A DNA stretch of 7,819 nucleotides from JBGLNJ01 sp964353405 (GTDB lineage Bacteria > Chloroflexota > Anaerolineae > Fen-1058). Every line of letters starts with the position of its first letter. The first letter of the stretch is position 1. Location: NCBI GenBank assembly GCA_964353405.1, contig CAYGWJ010000029.1, positions 1-7,819 of the forward strand. The letters are read 5' to 3'. Shown in pieces: positions 5,829 to 7,819 of the stretch. A program made the position numbers and the translations under genes. The notes beneath the pieces were generated by a model. That model ran no database searches, was not told the DNA's origin, and saw only the letters and a list, made by a program, of their open reading frames with translations.

Positions 5829-6006
5829 GCGTTGCATGGTGGACACGAGCGACCCGAACTTGCGATGGCTGAAGACAGATTACATCGCCCGGGCGGGCGA
5901 CAGTTTCGAGCGAACGGGTCGCACACAACTCTGTCCCGCATCCCGACACGCCTCACACTTGCGATTCTGCCTCGATGTGGTAAACTCTTTCTGCGTGCCC
6001 CTGTAG
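5812..6006 (+). pseudogene. Short ORF overlapping the antitoxin, possible truncated VapC toxin
   Basis: An ATG at 5812 inside the antitoxin-like gene has a good ribosome binding site (GAGGA, 5802-5806) and opens 64 codons. The translation includes CMVDTSDPNLRWL (9-21), which recalls the start of PIN toxins such as VDTSVxxRWL with their first metal-binding aspartate. Nothing afterwards resembles a PIN domain, and intact ones are about twice this length. The reading frame runs over the tRNA promoter and stops at TAG 6004-6006, inside the tRNA, so the second half is probably not a real protein. I read it as a toxin stump, perhaps cut by a deletion next to the tRNA. It may also be an unrelated small gene. 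Confidence 0.3.
5959..5986 (+). promoter_or_regulatory. Candidate promoter for tRNA-Arg
   Basis: TTGCGA at 5959-5964 and TAAACT at 5981-5986 are separated by 16 bp. Transcription would begin around 5993, a few bases before the mature tRNA 5' end at 5997. The position fits a tRNA promoter, though neither hexamer is perfect. Confidence 0.45.
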
Positions 6007-6068
6007 CTCAGCGGATAGAGCGAAGGCCTCCGGAGCCTTAGATGAGCGTTCGACTCGCTCCAGGGGTA
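5997..6068 (+). tRNA. tRNA-Arg, anticodon CCG
   Basis: The full cloverleaf folds by eye in 72 nt. The acceptor stem is 5997-6003 with 6061-6067, and the D arm is GCTC/GAGC (6006-6009, 6018-6021) around an 8-nt loop. The anticodon stem is AAGGC/GCCTT (6023-6027, 6035-6039) with loop CTCCGGA, giving anticodon CCG at 6030-6032. A 4-nt variable loop is followed by the T arm GAGCG/CGCTC around TTCGACT (6049-6055). The tRNA reads CGG arginine codons. The first acceptor pair is a G-U wobble, and the 3' CCA is not encoded, so it must be added after transcription. A promoter upstream and a terminator directly downstream make it a stand-alone unit. Confidence 0.96.
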
Positions 6069-6075
6069 TGATCCG

Positions 6076-6104
6076 CGCCTCTGCTCTGCGCAGAGGCGTT
6101 TCTT
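6076..6104 (+). terminator. Intrinsic terminator after tRNA-Arg
   Basis: CGCCTCTGC (6076-6084) pairs perfectly with GCAGAGGCG (6090-6098) across a 5-nt loop, a 9-bp GC-rich stem. TTTCTT follows at 6099-6104. This is a classic Rho-independent form, although the U-run is interrupted by C. It begins eight bases after the tRNA and ends four bases before the ribosome binding site of the next gene. Confidence 0.8.
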
Positions 6105-6117
6105 GTTGGAGGCGAGT

Positions 6118-7263
6118 ATGAAATCCTGGTTGTGCTTCTTGGCGCTGGTCAGCTTGCTGGCAGCCTGCAACACACAACCGGTGGTCGAGACGGCGATGCC
6201 CACCCAGCCGCCGGACGCGCTCATGCCGACGGCGGCGGCCCCATCTGCCACGCCTGAAGCGACAGCTATACTCGCGCCGATTACAACTCCTTCGTCCACG
6301 CCGGCCCCCTCGCCCACGGCTGCGCCGACGGCGACCCCGGCCAAGATTCAATACACCGTCAAAGCGGGCGACACGCTGATCGGCCTGGCCAAAGAGTATC
6401 ACACCTCGATTGCGTCCATTCAAATCGCCAATGGCCTGGGCGACAGCCAATCGCTGCGCGCCGGCCAAACACTCGACCTGCCGACCGGCCCCCGGTTCGA
6501 GGGCGAGTCGGCTTACTGGGTGGTTCACGTCGTCCAAAAGGGCGACACGCTGGGCACCCTCGCGCAAGCCTTTGGCCTGACACAAAACGATCTAGCGCGC
6601 GTCAACGGCATCAGCGACCCGTCGCTGGTTAGGCTGGGCCAAAACCTGGTCATCCCGCTCGATACTTTCCGGGTCGCCGCTGTGCCGCCCACGCCGTCGA
6701 ACACGGCCACGCCGATCAGCCAGCCCACACCGGCGACTCGGCCCGCGCAGACCAGCCAGCCTACGTCAACAAGCCAACCTGCGCCGACGAGTCAGGCGAC
6801 GGCAATACCACTCGCCACCGCAACAACTGGCCCAACCATGCCCACCGCTACGCCCGGCTCGATTCCATCCGATATTGCTGCGTGGCCGAACATGGTTCTC
6901 AGCATCATCAATGACAAGCGCGCGGACGCCGGGCTGAAGCGCTACAAGGTCTCGCCCTTGTTGGCGCAAGCGGCGCAGGGGCAAGCCAATGACTGCTCAT
7001 CACGCGGCTATTGTAACCATACCGGCTCTGATCTTTCAGACACCATAACGCGCATCCGTCGCACCGGCTACACAGGTTATGTTAGCGAGAGCTGGGCGCA
7101 GGCCAACGATCCGGCCGGCGCGGTCGCGTTATGGTACAACGAGACGCCGCCAGACGATGTGCATCGCCGAGACTTGCTCAGTAACGCCCATACCGAAATC
7201 GGGGTGGGGATTGCCAAGGCCGGGTGGGGATATTACTTTATAGTTGACTATGGCAACCGTTGA
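6118..7263 (+). CDS. Secreted lipoprotein with two LysM domains and a CAP (SCP/YkwD-like) domain
   Basis: The 381-residue precursor starts with a lipoprotein signal peptide: MK, a hydrophobic core, and lipobox LLAAC with C17 as the lipid-modified residue. A Pro/Thr/Ala-rich stalk (about 20-76) leads to LysM 1 (78-122, YTVKAGDTLIGLAKEY) and LysM 2 (137-180, HVVQKGDTLGTLAQAF), which bind peptidoglycan or related glycans. A second Ser/Thr/Pro/Gln linker (about 190-250), built of short TSQPT-like repeats, joins a CAP domain (258-381). The CAP domain has NHTGSD (H301), SES (E324), VHRRDLL (H349) and TEIGVG, close to the bacterial YkwD pattern; its biochemical role is not settled. C293 and C299 could form a disulfide. 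ATG 6118 is chosen over TTG 6103 because GGAGG (6108-6112) sits five bases upstream and the signal peptide starts there. No separate promoter is evident after the tRNA terminator. Confidence 0.92.
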   Translation: MKSWLCFLALVSLLAACNTQPVVETAMPTQPPDALMPTAAAPSATPEATAILAPITTPSSTPAPSPTAAPTATPAKIQYTVKAGDTLIGLAKEYHTSIASIQIANGLGDSQSLRAGQTLDLPTGPRFEGESAYWVVHVVQKGDTLGTLAQAFGLTQNDLARVNGISDPSLVRLGQNLVIPLDTFRVAAVPPTPSNTATPISQPTPATRPAQTSQPTSTSQPAPTSQATAIPLATATTGPTMPTATPGSIPSDIAAWPNMVLSIINDKRADAGLKRYKVSPLLAQAAQGQANDCSSRGYCNHTGSDLSDTITRIRRTGYTGYVSESWAQANDPAGAVALWYNETPPDDVHRRDLLSNAHTEIGVGIAKAGWGYYFIVDYGNR

Positions 7264-7271
7264 GCTATAAT
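7244..7271 (+). promoter_or_regulatory. Strong sigma-70 promoter for the KimA-like permease
   Basis: TTGACT (7244-7249) and a perfect TATAAT (7266-7271) are separated by 16 bp. The -35 lies in the last codons of the lipoprotein gene and the -10 just after its stop. Transcription would start near 7278, giving a leader of about 42 nt. This is the best promoter match in the window and implies that the permease is its own transcription unit. Confidence 0.75.
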
Positions 7272-7319
7272 AAAATCGCTTCTCGGAAAAGGCCGGGGGT
7301 GTTTTCTTTAGGCTAGTCA

Positions 7320-7819
7320 ATGCCAAGCTCACTCAAAGACCTGCTTATCGGCCCTCCCTTACCCACCCAACAACTGGCAGAAAAGCGGCTGAACAAGGTA
7401 CGCGCGCTGGCGGCTTTTTCGCCGGACGCGCTCTCGTCCATCGCCTATGCCAACGAAGAAATCTACCTCGGCCTGGTCGTGGCCGGGAGCGCGGGGCTGC
7501 TGCTGGCCTGGCCGATTGGGTTGGCCATCGCGGCTCTGCTCACCATCGTCGCCCTATCCTATTTCCAGACTGTCCACGCTTATCCGTCCGGCGGCGGATC
7601 GTGGATCGTCGCCCGCTCGAACCTGGGAACAGGGCCGGGGCTGGTGGCGGGCGCCGCGCTGCTGATTGACTATTTGCTCACCGCGGCGGTAAGCCTGACG
7701 GCGGGCGTCGCAGCCATTGCTTCGGCGTTCCCGGTGTTGTGGCCCTACCGGGTCACTCTGGCGCTGGCGCTGCTGGCCGTCATCACACTGATCAACCTGC
7801 GCGGGCTGAAAGAGACCGG
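7320..7819 (+). CDS. APC-superfamily permease, KimA-like (potassium importer), 3' end beyond the window
   Basis: The first 166 codons are present; family members run past 600 residues, so most of the gene lies outside. The sequence carries FSPDALSSIAYANEE (33-47), AYPSGGGSWIVARSNLG (87-103), LLIDYLLTAAVSLTAGVAA (114-132) and NLRGLKE, all typical of the KimA/YdaO branch of the APC superfamily. Hydrophobic segments lie near 48-64, 65-84, 108-136 and 144-160. D36, Y43, D117, Y118, T121 and S125 fall where I recall the Bacillus KimA potassium-site residues, at the same numbers. That supports proton-coupled K+ uptake over amino acid transport, but the C-terminal regulatory half cannot be seen. ATG 7320 has a weak AGG seven bases upstream and begins exactly where the family pattern does. 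The gene is driven by the 7244-7271 promoter. Confidence 0.85.
   Translation, partial: MPSSLKDLLIGPPLPTQQLAEKRLNKVRALAAFSPDALSSIAYANEEIYLGLVVAGSAGLLLAWPIGLAIAALLTIVALSYFQTVHAYPSGGGSWIVARSNLGTGPGLVAGAALLIDYLLTAAVSLTAGVAAIASAFPVLWPYRVTLALALLAVITLINLRGLKET

Noticed and set aside
5953..6585. Minus-strand frames crossing the tRNA and the lipoprotein start
   Set aside because: They run through a functional tRNA and its terminator and show only Gly/Arg-rich low-complexity translation of the forward Thr/Pro/Ala linker.
7278..7319. Permease leader as a riboswitch or attenuator
   Set aside because: About 42 nt with only a 3-bp CGG/CCG pairing visible; too short and too weak for a structured regulatory RNA.
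7447..7665. A 72-codon forward frame inside the KimA-like gene
   Set aside because: It lies out of frame within a strongly supported permease and its translation is Ser/Arg/Pro-rich noise.

Overview
The window reads as high-GC bacterial chromosome with every supported gene on the + strand, packed end to end. The mix of genes (a small DUF6504-like protein, a divergent TyrA-like dehydrogenase, a Ser/Thr/Pro-rich LysM-CAP lipoprotein, a KimA-type APC permease, and heptamer repeat tracts between genes) resembles Chloroflexota, most likely Anaerolineae or a relative. That assignment is inference from gene style and has not been tested. No stretch over 300 bases lacks a gene; the loosest part (5829-6117) holds a short overlapping ORF, a tRNA and a terminator.

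Region 1 (1-1691). After an unassigned left edge come two copies of a 13-bp near-palindrome 31 bp apart, then a small DUF6504-like protein, a TyrA-like dehydrogenase with several substrate-binding residues replaced, and a small GIY-YIG nuclease of the YhbQ/UPF0213 type. Short tandem heptamer tracts (7-nt period, A+T-rich) sit at all four gene junctions here and nowhere else I could see. They supply the start codon and the C-terminal tail of the GIY-YIG gene.

Region 2 (1705-5547). This is a tightly coupled run: a GT4 glycosyltransferase, a Wzm-type ABC-2 polysaccharide export permease (TGA and ATG abut), a 31-codon ORF with a strong ribosome binding site where the partner ATPase would be expected, and a membrane histidine kinase of the NarL/LiaS/DesK type whose GTG overlaps the preceding stop. 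The first two point to synthesis and export of a surface polysaccharide or lipid-linked glycan. Neither the ATPase nor a response regulator is in the window.

Region 3 (5560-7263). A VapB-like antitoxin has its own candidate promoter. It overlaps a short ORF with a good ribosome binding site, possibly the stump of a VapC toxin, whose stop lies inside the following tRNA-Arg(CCG). The tRNA has a plausible promoter and a clear intrinsic terminator. Only 13 nt after the terminator stem begins a secreted lipoprotein with two LysM domains and a CAP domain, probably bound to the cell wall.

Region 4 (7244-7819). A near-consensus sigma-70 promoter at the end of the lipoprotein gene drives a KimA-like APC-superfamily permease, probably a potassium importer, which runs off the right edge.

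I found no convincing new defence or mobile system. The strongest leads are the heptamer repeats, the missing ABC ATPase, the altered TyrA active site and the broken-looking toxin-antitoxin locus.
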